NCBI RefSeq assembly: GCF_009026145.1
Contig: NZ_WBUE01000006.1
Coordinates: 1-64,000, forward strand
DNA length: 64,000 nucleotides
Reading direction: 5' to 3'
DNA from: Hyphomicrobium sp.
GTDB taxonomy: Bacteria; Pseudomonadota; Alphaproteobacteria; Rhizobiales; Hyphomicrobiaceae
Shown: piece after piece, positions 1 through 7,876 of the stretch
Numbering within the stretch: position 1 is the first letter of the stretch
Layout of the letters: the number at the start of each line of letters is the position of its first letter
Made by a program: the position numbers and the translations under genes
The notes under the pieces: model-generated
Seen by the model: the letters and a program-made list of their open reading frames with translations, nothing else
What the model was told of the DNA's origin: nothing
Database searches by the model: none

Positions 1-299
1 CCGAAGTCCATGGATGCAGACACGTCGATGGCCAGGAGCACCGACACGTGGGTGTCCGCCTCGTATTCCTTGACGTAGAAGCGGTCGGGCCGTCCGTAGA
101 CCCGCCAGTCGAGTCGTCGGAGATCGTCGCCCGGCTGGTAGGGCCGATGTTCGGCGAACTCGGTCGAATGCCCGAGCCGGGGGGCCCGATGGAGCCCGTG
201 CATGAACCCCTCCACCACGGTCCGGGCGATCAGCGAGAGATCGCCGATTCGCGCCAGCACGGTGGGGTCGAGGAGCCCCATCGGCGGGGTGCGGCTCAT
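1..299 (-). CDS. DUF58 domain protein, N-terminal fragment (runs off the window)
   Basis: The minus strand from an ATG at 299 reads about 99 residues before the window edge. It contains the DUF58 signature (GDDLRRLDWRVYGR, then DRFYVKEYEA) and ends in a von Willebrand-like MIDAS start, DVSASM. DUF58 proteins are usually encoded just after a MoxR AAA+ ATPase; here the start codon overlaps the stop of a MoxR tail (ATGA at 296-299), so the two form one operon. Arginine is mostly CGG or CGA, unlike the CGC-rich genes from smc onward. By recollection the sequence looks closer to Gemmatimonadota or Acidobacteriota homologues than to alphaproteobacterial ones; this is unverified. The function of the family is poorly known. 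Confidence 0.85.
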   Translation of the reverse strand, partial: MSRTPPMGLLDPTVLARIGDLSLIARTVVEGFMHGLHRAPRLGHSTEFAEHRPYQPGDDLRRLDWRVYGRPDRFYVKEYEADTHVSVLLAIDVSASMDF

Positions 300-508
300 G
301 CCATCCCTGACTTGGGCGTCGGCACGGCGCCGAGCAGGCGCTCGATCAGCGAATCGGTGGTGACCCGCTCGGCCTGGGCCTGGAAGTTGAGGAGGAGCCG
401 GTGGCGGAGGACCGGCACCGCCAGGTAGCGCACGTCGTCGAAGCTGACGTGGGCCCGACCCTCGAGCAGGGCGCGCGCCTTGCCGCCGAGGAGCAGCGCC
501 TGCGCCAG
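296..508 (-). CDS. MoxR-family AAA+ ATPase, C-terminal fragment fused to smc
   Basis: About 70 residues at the C-terminal end of the long reading frame that begins as smc are not SMC. They read as the lid domain of a MoxR ATPase: KARALLEGR, then VSFDDVRYLAVPVLRHR, and a final RLLGAVPTP. This tail is followed with a 4-bp overlap by a DUF58 gene, the classical MoxR-DUF58 arrangement. The AAA+ core (Walker A and B) is absent because the frame switches to SMC sequence at about 505-515. The left limit is the stop codon; the right limit is my estimate of the junction. An assembly misjoin or a genuine deletion or translocation could both explain it. Confidence 0.8.
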   Translation of the reverse strand: MAQALLLGGKARALLEGRAHVSFDDVRYLAVPVLRHRLLLNFQAQAERVTTDSLIERLLGAVPTPKSGMA

Positions 509-2434
509 CTCCAGCGACGACAGGCGATTGCGCTCGGCAAGCCGCTGCGCGGCGGGCGTCGCGCCCTCGGCGGCGGCGGTGAAACCGTCCCACCGCCACA
601 GGTCGCCCGCCCGTGTGACTAGGCGCTGGCCGGGCTTCAGCGCCGGCTGCAGCTTGTGGCCCTGCTCGCGCCCGCCAACGATGCCGGTCTGGCGCAGCCG
701 CCGGTCGAGCTCGGGTGGGGCCTGGACATGGGCGGCGAGCGGCTCGACCCCTGCAGGGAGCGCCGGGTCCTGGCGCGGCACCTCGACGTGGCGCCAGTGC
801 ACGGCCGCTTCCTCGGCCGCGGGCGCTTCGAGGTCGTCGCCGAGTGCCGCCCCGAGCGCCGCCTCGTACCCGTGTGCGACGCGCAGGCGATCGAGGATGG
901 GCGGGTAGTCGGTGTGCCGGGCGCCGATCAAGAGCTTCACCAGCGTCTCGCGCTCGGCGCGCAGCGCGGCAAGGCGCAGCCGTGCCTTGTTGCTCTCCTC
1001 GCGCGCGGCGTCGGCGACGGTGGCGATCGAGCGCGCGTTGTCCTCGGCGGCGAGCGCCTGCACTTCGAGCTTGGCGATCTGATCGGCGAGTTGCTGGCCC
1101 GCCTCGGTGATCTGCGCCAGCTTTTCGGCGTCGGGAGCGCGCCCGGCGATCTCGCGCGCCTGCGTCTGCAGCTCAGCGAGCTGGCGCGTGAGCTTGGCGA
1201 TGACCCCCTGCCGCTCGGCGAGACCCGCCTCGACACTCTGTTTGCGGGCGCGGTGCTCGGCGACTTTGGTGGTCAGCTCGGCGAGCTTGGTCTCGGCTTC
1301 GCGCAGCGCTGCCTGCGCCGATTCGAGCCGCGCTCGCGCGCCGTGCTCGGCCTCGCCGGCCTCCGCCTCGGCCGAGGCCAGACCTTCGATCTCGGCGCCG
1401 AGGTCGGCGAGAATTTGCCGCGCTTCCGCGATTAGCGCCTCCTCGCGCGCCGCATCACCTGTAAGCTGTTCTGCCCGGGCGCGCAGCTCGCGCTCGCGCT
1501 CGGCGGCACGCGCCGCTTCCCGCTCGAAGTTTTCCTGCTCGATGCGCAGGCGCCCGAGGACGGCGGCGCGCTTTGCCTCCTGCTCGCGCAATGGGTCCAT
1601 GCGCTCGGCGAGCCGCGCCTCCTCGGCGAGCGCCTGTGATTCCACCTCCGTAGCCGCAGCGAGCTTCGACAGCGCATCGCGCAGGCCCGCCTCCTCGCCG
1701 TCGACGTGCGCCTGTGCATCGGCCCAGGCGAGATGCATCAGGAGCGCATCCTGGCGACGGATCTCGTCGGAGATCTCCTTGTAGCGCCGCGCCGCGCGTG
1801 CCTGCCGCTTCAGGCTTTCGACCTGGCTGTTAAGCTGGCCCAGCACGTCAGTGAGGCGAGCGAGGTTGGCTTCCGTCGCCTTCAAGCGCAGCTCCGCCTC
1901 GTGGCGGCGGCTGTGCAGTCCGGCGATGCCGGCGGCGTCCTCCAGGATGCGGCGACGCTGCTCGGGCTTGGCGTTGACGATCTCGCCGATCTGCCCCTGG
2001 CGCACCAGCGCCGGCGAGCGGGCCCCGGTGGAGGCGTCCTCGAACAAGATCTTCACGTCGCGGGCGCGCGCCTCGCGCCCGTTGATGCGGTAGGCCGAGC
2101 CCGCCTCGCGCTCGATGCGGCGCGTGATCTCGATGTGGTCGGTGTCGTTGAACTCGGCCGGCGCCGCGCGCGCGGTGTTGTCGAGGAAGATCGTCACCTC
2201 GGCACTGTTGCGCGCCGGCCGCGCGTTGGTGCCGGAGAAGATCACGTCGTCCATGGCGGCGGCGCGCATGCTCTTGTGCGAGGTCTCGCCCATAACCCAG
2301 CGGAGCGCTTCCAGAAGATTGGATTTGCCGCAGCCGTTCGGCCCCACGACGCCGGTGAGACCGGGCTCGATGATGAGCTCGGTTGGCTCGACGAACGACT
2401 TGAAGCCCAACAGCCTCAGGCGAGAGATCTTCAT
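509..2434 (-). CDS. smc: Chromosome segregation protein SMC, N-terminal half only
   Basis: SMC is the ATPase of the bacterial condensin complex that organises and segregates the chromosome. The ATG at 2434 starts a protein with a Walker A loop at residues 31-38 (GPNGCGKS), the R-loop and N-terminal head to about residue 165, a long Ala/Glu/Arg-rich coiled coil, and a hinge region near residues 515-640 (GYEAALGAALGDDLEAP). The family is about 1150 residues long. Here true SMC sequence stops near residue 642, just after the hinge, and the returning coil, the signature motif and Walker B are missing. The frame continues without a stop into a MoxR tail. The composite hairpin element at 2453-2619 ends 18 nt upstream of the start codon. 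Confidence 0.9.
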
Positions 2435-2452
2435 TACGGTTCCTGCACGCAG

Positions 2453-2619
2453 CTAGTGTGATGATCGAGAAATTCGCCATCACCAGCGGCCAGGTATCGA
2501 GCGAGTTTCTCGATCTTAATCACACTAGCAACTCTATGATTCTAGTGTCCCTCTATGATTCCGGAGTTCGCTCCGATCCTAGCAGCGAACTCTGGCGAAC
2601 TTCGGAATCGGGACACTAG
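2453..2619. repeat. Composite paired-hairpin element, copy A
   Basis: Two hairpins lie side by side. Hairpin A1 (2453-2528, 76 bp) has ends CTAGTGTGAT / ATCACACTAG and an inner stem GATCGAGAAA (2463-2472) against TTTCTCGATC (2506-2515). After a 13-bp spacer, hairpin A2 (2542-2619, 78 bp) has ends CTAGTGTCCC / GGGACACTAG and inner arms GATTCCG / CGGAATC. The reverse complement of the whole unit aligns end to end with copy C at 58721-58888, including the spacer. It fills the gap between smc and the dsbA-like lipoprotein gene. It has no coding capacity; small open frames in it are incidental. A Rho-independent terminator is unlikely because there is no T run. Confidence 0.9.
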
Positions 2620-2655
2620 TTGGCGCCGCCCTGCGGAGCGGATTGCCGCCGACGA

Positions 2656-3468
2656 TCAGTTCGCCGGCGCTCCCGCCGACGCCGTGGCGCGGCCCGCAAC
2701 GAGCGGATCGACCATGGCGCGGATGTCCTCCATCGTGAGCTCCTTCTTTACGAGCTTGCCCTCGACGAAGAAGTTGGGAGTGCCGATGACACCGAGCTTG
2801 CGCCCGCGGTCCTTCACCCACTTGAGCCCATCGATCATGGATTGATTCTCGCGGCAGGCATCGAACTGCTGTCGCGTCATCCCCACCTGAGCGGCGACCT
2901 TGAATATGGGGTCGAGGCGCACCTCCTGCGAGACCCAGGAGGCCTGCTGCTCCATGAATTTACCAAAGAGCGTCAGGTACTTCTCCGGCTTGGCGCAGCG
3001 CAGGGCGATGGTCGCCGCACCGGACGTCTTGCCAATGGGGAACTCGCGCAGGATGAAGCGCACCTTGCCGGCGTCGATGTATTCCTTCTTGAAAGCCGGA
3101 AAGGTCTTGAGGTGGAAGTTGCGGCAGTGCGGGCAGGTGAGCGAGGCGTATTCGACGATGGTGACCGGCGCATCGGCGCGGCCGAACGACATTTCCGGGA
3201 GGGTGCCCGTCACCATAACGTCGGCGATGGTCGGGTTCTCGATCACCTCGCGCCCGCCCGGCGGCCTGTCGGAGGGGTCGGCGAACGGATTGAAGCGCTC
3301 CGGGCCGGTCGCCGCCGTATCCTCGGTAGTTGGATACGCCGAGCCACCGCCGGCGTCCCCAGCCTTGTCGGGCGTCAGCTCCGCCGTAGTCGGCAGACCA
3401 TTGCCGCCGCATGCCGCCAGCGAGACTGGCAGCAGCAGCAGCGCGGCGAGGACGCCTATCCGGCTCAC
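2656..3468 (-). CDS. DsbA-family thiol oxidoreductase, predicted lipoprotein
   Basis: This 270-residue protein starts at GTG (3468). Residues 1-20 form a lipoprotein signal ending in the lipobox LAAC, so Cys20 should be lipidated and the protein anchored in the envelope. A low-complexity linker of about 60 residues precedes a thioredoxin fold with the active site CPHC at residues 112-115, followed by the helical insertion typical of DsbA and a cis-Pro loop (GTPNFFVEG). It probably forms or exchanges disulphides in periplasmic proteins. Its start lies 12 bp after the stop of a second DsbA-like gene, so the two are probably co-transcribed. Which substrates each serves cannot be told from sequence. 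Confidence 0.88.
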   Translation of the reverse strand: MSRIGVLAALLLLPVSLAACGGNGLPTTAELTPDKAGDAGGGSAYPTTEDTAATGPERFNPFADPSDRPPGGREVIENPTIADVMVTGTLPEMSFGRADAPVTIVEYASLTCPHCRNFHLKTFPAFKKEYIDAGKVRFILREFPIGKTSGAATIALRCAKPEKYLTLFGKFMEQQASWVSQEVRLDPIFKVAAQVGMTRQQFDACRENQSMIDGLKWVKDRGRKLGVIGTPNFFVEGKLVKKELTMEDIRAMVDPLVAGRATASAGAPAN

Positions 3469-3480
3469 GGGTCCTAGGGC

Positions 3481-4167
3481 TCAGCTCTTGGTCAGCAGCG
3501 GCTCGATCATGGCGTCGAACTTCTCCATCGTCGGCGCGCCATCGAGCTTCTTGCCGTTGATGTAGAAGGTCGGGGTGGCAGAGACGCCGAACACGTCGGA
3601 GGCGCGCGAGCGGCCGGCCGTGATGTCATCGAGCAGCTTCTGATCGGTCAGGCACTTGTCGAACGATTCCTGCGTGAAGCCCGCCTGCTTGGCGATCTCG
3701 AACAGGCGCGGTACCGGATTGCCTTCGCCGAACGCCCACTCCTGCTGCTTCTCGAACAGCACCTCGATCAGCGGGAACGCCTTGTCGCCGCCGGCGCAGC
3801 GCGCCAGCATCGCAGCCGCTGCGGCGAGGTTGTCGAGCGGGAACTCGCGGAACACGTAGCGCACCTTGCCGGTGTCGACGTACTTGGCCTTGAAGGCCGG
3901 CCAGATGTCCTTGGAAAAGTGCGCGCAGTGCCCGCAGGTCATCGAGGCATACTCGACGACCGTCACCTTGGCATCGATGGGACCGAGCGCCAGCTCGGGC
4001 AGGCCGACGGGCTTCATCAGCTCCTCGACCGGAACCTCGGTCGGGCCCTTCGACTGGGCCGCGACAGGCAGCGCCACCGCGGCACCGAGGGCGCCTGCAC
4101 AGAGGGCGGCGAGCGCGGCGCGCCGCGCAAGCTCAAATCGGCCGGATGGGGTCTTCGATGCGAACAC
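3481..4167 (-). CDS. DsbA-family thiol oxidoreductase, predicted periplasmic
   Basis: This 228-residue protein has a long N-terminal signal sequence (hydrophobic core about residues 16-37, possible cleavage after VAAQ or nearby). The thioredoxin-fold active site is CGHC at residues 78-81, and the cis-Pro loop reads SATPTFYING. It resembles the neighbouring lipoprotein but lacks the lipobox and the linker, which suggests duplication and division of labour between a soluble and an anchored oxidase. It is first in a two-gene minus-strand operon. The 146-bp gap to the DUF721 gene could hold the promoter. Confidence 0.87.
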   Translation of the reverse strand: MFASKTPSGRFELARRAALAALCAGALGAAVALPVAAQSKGPTEVPVEELMKPVGLPELALGPIDAKVTVVEYASMTCGHCAHFSKDIWPAFKAKYVDTGKVRYVFREFPLDNLAAAAAMLARCAGGDKAFPLIEVLFEKQQEWAFGEGNPVPRLFEIAKQAGFTQESFDKCLTDQKLLDDITAGRSRASDVFGVSATPTFYINGKKLDGAPTMEKFDAMIEPLLTKS

Positions 4168-4313
4168 GTGGCTGCTCCCTGGAGAGTTCGAATGCGCTTG
4201 GCGGGCCTCGGGCGACCTCGCCCGACTAGCACGCTACCGGGCGTTGGAATAAGGCAAAACAGGCGCCGCTCCAAGTGAATGAAGCTTAATGCTCGGGCCG
4301 GTGCTGGGTTGTT

Positions 4314-4877
4314 TCAGCGCACTTGGCCGCGCCGCGTCAGACCGGTTTTCAGGTTGGCGAGAGCCAGGCGCAGACGCTCGTCGGCGATGCCGGCAAGCTC
4401 GGGGGCGGCGCACGCCGGCGGGTCGAGGCGCTCAGCTTCGCCGGCGCGCCGACTGCGCTCGGGGAGGGGGGCCTGAAGGAGGCGCAGCTCGGCGACGGCG
4501 CGATAGCCGAAGTGGGCGTTGATGCGCTCGATGAGCTGCTGCGCCCTGTACTGCACGTCGAGCGCCCGCGCGGGCTCGACGCGCACGATAAGCGTGGCAC
4601 CGGGGCGGCCTTGCGCGCCTTCCTCGACATCACCGCCGATCTCGACGCCACGCGGCCACTTCAGCCGCTCGGGGGCCGTATATCCGGCCACCTCGTTGCC
4701 GACGATCACCGCCCAATCGGTGATCAGCGCGGCGGCGGCAAAACCGTATTTTTCGAACGCCTTGTGCGTCAGCTTGGGCACATACGTTCCGACGGCGCGC
4801 GCCGCGACGAAGCCGCGCGGATGCATGCTCGTGGGGGGCGTGGCGGGAGCGCGGAGCGTCGCAGTGTTGCTGGCCAT
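4314..4877 (-). CDS. DUF721 (DciA-like) protein
   Basis: This 187-residue protein belongs to the DUF721 family, whose member DciA loads the replicative helicase in bacteria without DnaC. The conserved core runs from about residue 30 (VPKLTHKAFEKYGFAAAALI) through DWAVIVG and a basic, Pro-rich C-terminal half. Alphaproteobacterial members are longer than the minimal domain and are often next to mutY, as here. The gene is divergent from mutY; the two starts are 88 bp apart. A role at the replication fork is family knowledge, and in this subgroup it is an inference. The C-terminal 60 residues show no motif I recognise. Confidence 0.75.
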   Translation of the reverse strand: MASNTATLRAPATPPTSMHPRGFVAARAVGTYVPKLTHKAFEKYGFAAAALITDWAVIVGNEVAGYTAPERLKWPRGVEIGGDVEEGAQGRPGATLIVRVEPARALDVQYRAQQLIERINAHFGYRAVAELRLLQAPLPERSRRAGEAERLDPPACAAPELAGIADERLRLALANLKTGLTRRGQVR

Positions 4878-4965
4878 GACGGGTTCGTCGCCCTCGAGAG
4901 TTTGCAGCGCGGTATTGGACGCTTACCATCGGCCAATCGATTCGCGGGCGCCGGGAGACGATCCC

Positions 4966-6072
4966 TTGACTGCTGTTGCGCGAAAGCAACTGCCGCTCCG
5001 GCCGGCCGGCCCCGACACGGTCGACGCGCTGCTCGCCTGGTACGACGAGGAGCGCCGCGACTTGCCCTGGCGGGTGGCGCCGGGAAAACGTGCCGACCCG
5101 TATCGCGTCTGGCTGAGCGAGGTCATGCTGCAGCAGACGACGGTCAAGGCCGTCATCCCCTACTACCTGCGCTTCCTCAACCGCTGGCCAACCGTCAAGG
5201 CGCTCGCCGCCGCCCCGCTCGATGACGTGCTCGCCGCCTGGGCGGGGCTTGGCTACTACAGCCGCGCCCGCAACCTGCATCGCTGCGCCGCCGTGGTGGC
5301 GGAGGAGCACGGCGGCAAGTTTCCGACGACGGCCGCCGAGCTGCAGAAGCTGCCGGGCATCGGTCCCTACACGGCGGCGGCCATCGCCGCCATCGCGTTC
5401 GGCGAGCCAGCCACCCCGGTCGATGGCAACGTCGAGCGAGTCGTTGCGCGGCTGTTCGCCGTGCGCCAGCCGTTGCCCGCCGCCAAGCCGGAGTTGAAAC
5501 GCCTCGCCTCCACGCTGACGCCGGAGCGGCGCGCCGGGGACTTCGCGCAGGCCATGATGGACCTCGGCGCCGGCGTCTGCACGCCGAGGCGGCCCTCGTG
5601 CCTTGTCTGCCCCGTGCAGCAGGACTGCGCCGCCGCCGCGCACGGTCTTGCCGCGGCACTTCCCATACGGCTCGAGCGGGCCGAGCGCCCGCAGCGGGTT
5701 GGCTTCGCCTTCGTCGCCCTGCGCGAGGACGGCTGCGTGCTGTTGCGCCGGCGCCCGGAGGCGGGGCTGCTCGGCGGCATGCTGGAGGTGCCGGGCACGG
5801 TGTGGGGCGATCTGTTGCCGCCGGCGCACGAAGCCTTGCGCACGGCGCCGTTGCGCGCCGACTGGTGGGCGGTGCCGGGCACGGTGGTGCACGTGTTCAC
5901 TCATTTCCGGCTGGAGCTCATCGTCTACCGCGCGCTGGTCCCGGCAGATGCGACGCTCACCTTCTGGGCCGAGCCCGAGCGCTGCCAATGGGTGGCGCGG
6001 CGCGACTTGCATGCGGCGGCGGTGCCGAGCGTCATGCGCAAGGTCATCGCCCACGCGCTGAAGGAGAACTAG
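4966..6072 (+). CDS. mutY: A/G-specific adenine DNA glycosylase MutY
   Basis: MutY removes adenine mispaired with 8-oxoguanine. I place the start at the TTG at 4966 because GGGAGA lies 7 nt upstream and the product (368 residues) has the usual length; farther upstream starts would overlap the divergent DUF721 gene. Visible motifs are the catalytic Glu in LSEVMLQQTT, the helix-hairpin-helix LPGIGPYTA followed by the catalytic Asp in VDGNV, and a 4Fe-4S loop with spacing C-x6-C-x2-C-x5-C near residues 205-221. The C-terminal third is the NUDIX-like 8-oxoG recognition domain. All key residues are present. Confidence 0.95.
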   Translation: MTAVARKQLPLRPAGPDTVDALLAWYDEERRDLPWRVAPGKRADPYRVWLSEVMLQQTTVKAVIPYYLRFLNRWPTVKALAAAPLDDVLAAWAGLGYYSRARNLHRCAAVVAEEHGGKFPTTAAELQKLPGIGPYTAAAIAAIAFGEPATPVDGNVERVVARLFAVRQPLPAAKPELKRLASTLTPERRAGDFAQAMMDLGAGVCTPRRPSCLVCPVQQDCAAAAHGLAAALPIRLERAERPQRVGFAFVALREDGCVLLRRRPEAGLLGGMLEVPGTVWGDLLPPAHEALRTAPLRADWWAVPGTVVHVFTHFRLELIVYRALVPADATLTFWAEPERCQWVARRDLHAAAVPSVMRKVIAHALKEN

Positions 6073-6094
6073 GGTCTCTAACTGGAGAGTGAGG

Positions 6095-7837
6095 ATGCAC
6101 TCGGTTGGACGTCCCACGGATCAGACCCATCTAGAGCTTATGGCCCAGTCCACGGTCGCCGCCTATCTCCTCGAACGCCTGAAGCAGGCCGGCGTGCGCC
6201 ATGCCTTCGGCGTGCCCGGCGACTACGTGCTGACGTTCATGGACCGGTTGATCGCGGCGGGGATCGAGTTCGTCGGCACCTGCAACGAGCTCAATGCCGG
6301 CTATGCGGCCGATGCCTACGCACGCATCAACGGCATAGGCTGCATCTGTGTCACCTGGGGGGTCGGTGGCTTCAGCGCCATGAACGCCATCGCCGGTGCC
6401 TACGCCGAGCAGGTGCCGCTCGTCGTTCTCGTCGGCGGCCCGCGCACCACGCAGCGCCGCTCCTCGATGCTGCTGCACCACAGCGTCGGCGACTTCGCGA
6501 CCATGCAGCAGACCTATGCGCACATCACGGTGGCCTCGGTCGTGCTCGACGACCCGGCCGAGGCGCCGCAGCGCATCGACCGCGCGCTCGCCCGCTGCAT
6601 CGCCGAGAAGCGGCCGATCATGATCGAGATACCGGCCGACATGGTGGACCGCCCCTGCCACGCGCCCGGCCCCTTCGCCGCACCGGACCGGTGGGTCTCC
6701 GACCCGGATGCGCTCGCCGAGGCGCTCGACGAGGCCATGTCGCTGCTCGCGACGGCCAAGCGCCCGGTGATCCTCGGCGGCGTCGAGCTGCACCGCTACG
6801 GGCTGATGGATGAGTTCCATCGCTTGGTCGAGGCGAGCGGCGTACCCGTTGCCACCACGCTGCTCGGCAAGACGGTGATCTCCGAGCACCACCCGCAGGC
6901 CATCGGCGTCTACGAGGGCGGCATGTCGCGGCGGGAGATACGCGACGTCGTGGAGCAGGCCGACGTTCTGCTCTGCCTGGGTGCCTGGATCAGCGACATT
7001 TGCCTCGGCATCCACACCGGCCGGCTCGAGGGTCGGCACATGATTCTCGCCAACTCCGGGCGCCTGAAGATCAGCCAGCACGTCTACGAGCAGGTGTGGA
7101 TCGGCGATGTCGTGGCGGGGCTTGCCGAGCGCATGCCCAAGGCGGGGCTCACCCATCCGCCGTTCAGAAGCGTCTCGCAGCTGCTCGACACCGCCTTTGT
7201 CGCCGAGCCGGGGCGCAAGCTGACCATCAGCCGCGTCATGAAGCGCATCAATGCCTTCATTGGCAACGACACGACGGTCATCGCCGAAACCGGCGATTCG
7301 ATCGTCGCCGCCGCCGACCTCGTCATGCACCACGACGTCGGCTTCATCGGCCAGGCCTTCTACCTCTCCATCGGCTACGCGCTGCCGGCGACGCTCGGCG
7401 CCGCGCTCGCCGACCCCGCACGGCGTCCCTTGGCACTGATCGGCGACGGCGCCTTTCAGATGTCGGCGCAGGAGCTTTCCTCGCTGTGCCGCCGGCAGAG
7501 CAACGTGATCCTGCTGCTGATGAACAACGACGGCTACACCACCGAGCGGGTGATCCACGAAGGCCCCTACAACGACATCCAGCCCTGGGCCTATCACCGG
7601 CTGCCTGAGGTGTTCGGCGGCGGCTGGGGCGAGCGCGTGACGACCGAGGACGAGCTCGACGTCGCGCTCGAGCGCGCCCGCGGCAGCAACCGCGGCCCGG
7701 CGCTGATCGAGATCATGCTCGACCGCCTCGACACCTCCGAGGCGCTGAAGCGGCTGGGCGCCGAGCTGTCGCCCGACAAGGGACGGCACGCGGCGCAGGA
7801 GCCTATTCCGGTCGTCGTGCCGACCGTCACGCGCTAG
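6095..7837 (+). CDS. Thiamine diphosphate-dependent 2-oxoacid decarboxylase (pyruvate/indolepyruvate decarboxylase family)
   Basis: About 580 residues with the three domains of the pyruvate decarboxylase/IpdC family. The N-terminal PYR domain has the catalytic Glu in TCNELNAGYAADAYAR, a middle domain follows, and the C-terminal PP domain has the ThDP/Mg motif from GDGAFQMS to LLLMNNDGYTTE. The LLHHSVGDF stretch carries the paired His typical of decarboxylases that release aldehydes, not acetolactate synthases. The substrate (pyruvate, indolepyruvate, phenylpyruvate) cannot be fixed. I chose ATG 6095 with GGAG 7 nt upstream; GTG 6089 and ATG 6140 are alternatives. It starts 22 nt after mutY and may share its transcript. 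Confidence 0.88.
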   Translation: MHSVGRPTDQTHLELMAQSTVAAYLLERLKQAGVRHAFGVPGDYVLTFMDRLIAAGIEFVGTCNELNAGYAADAYARINGIGCICVTWGVGGFSAMNAIAGAYAEQVPLVVLVGGPRTTQRRSSMLLHHSVGDFATMQQTYAHITVASVVLDDPAEAPQRIDRALARCIAEKRPIMIEIPADMVDRPCHAPGPFAAPDRWVSDPDALAEALDEAMSLLATAKRPVILGGVELHRYGLMDEFHRLVEASGVPVATTLLGKTVISEHHPQAIGVYEGGMSRREIRDVVEQADVLLCLGAWISDICLGIHTGRLEGRHMILANSGRLKISQHVYEQVWIGDVVAGLAERMPKAGLTHPPFRSVSQLLDTAFVAEPGRKLTISRVMKRINAFIGNDTTVIAETGDSIVAAADLVMHHDVGFIGQAFYLSIGYALPATLGAALADPARRPLALIGDGAFQMSAQELSSLCRRQSNVILLLMNNDGYTTERVIHEGPYNDIQPWAYHRLPEVFGGGWGERVTTEDELDVALERARGSNRGPALIEIMLDRLDTSEALKRLGAELSPDKGRHAAQEPIPVVVPTVTR

Positions 7838-7876
7838 CAATGGTCGCCGATCGGGCCGAGAAAGTCTCCTGACGCG

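Noticed and set aside
2461..2530. Short frames such as MIEKFAI inside the composite hairpin elements
   Set aside because: They arise from the repeated arm sequence, lack an RBS and are not kept between copies.
2453..2619. The paired hairpins as a CRISPR array or as Rho-independent terminators
   Set aside because: There are no regular short direct repeats with spacers, and no T run follows the stems; copies also lie upstream of genes.
6131..7840. A 569-residue open frame antisense to the ThDP decarboxylase gene
   Set aside because: Same reason: no family motif, and the plus strand holds a complete enzyme.
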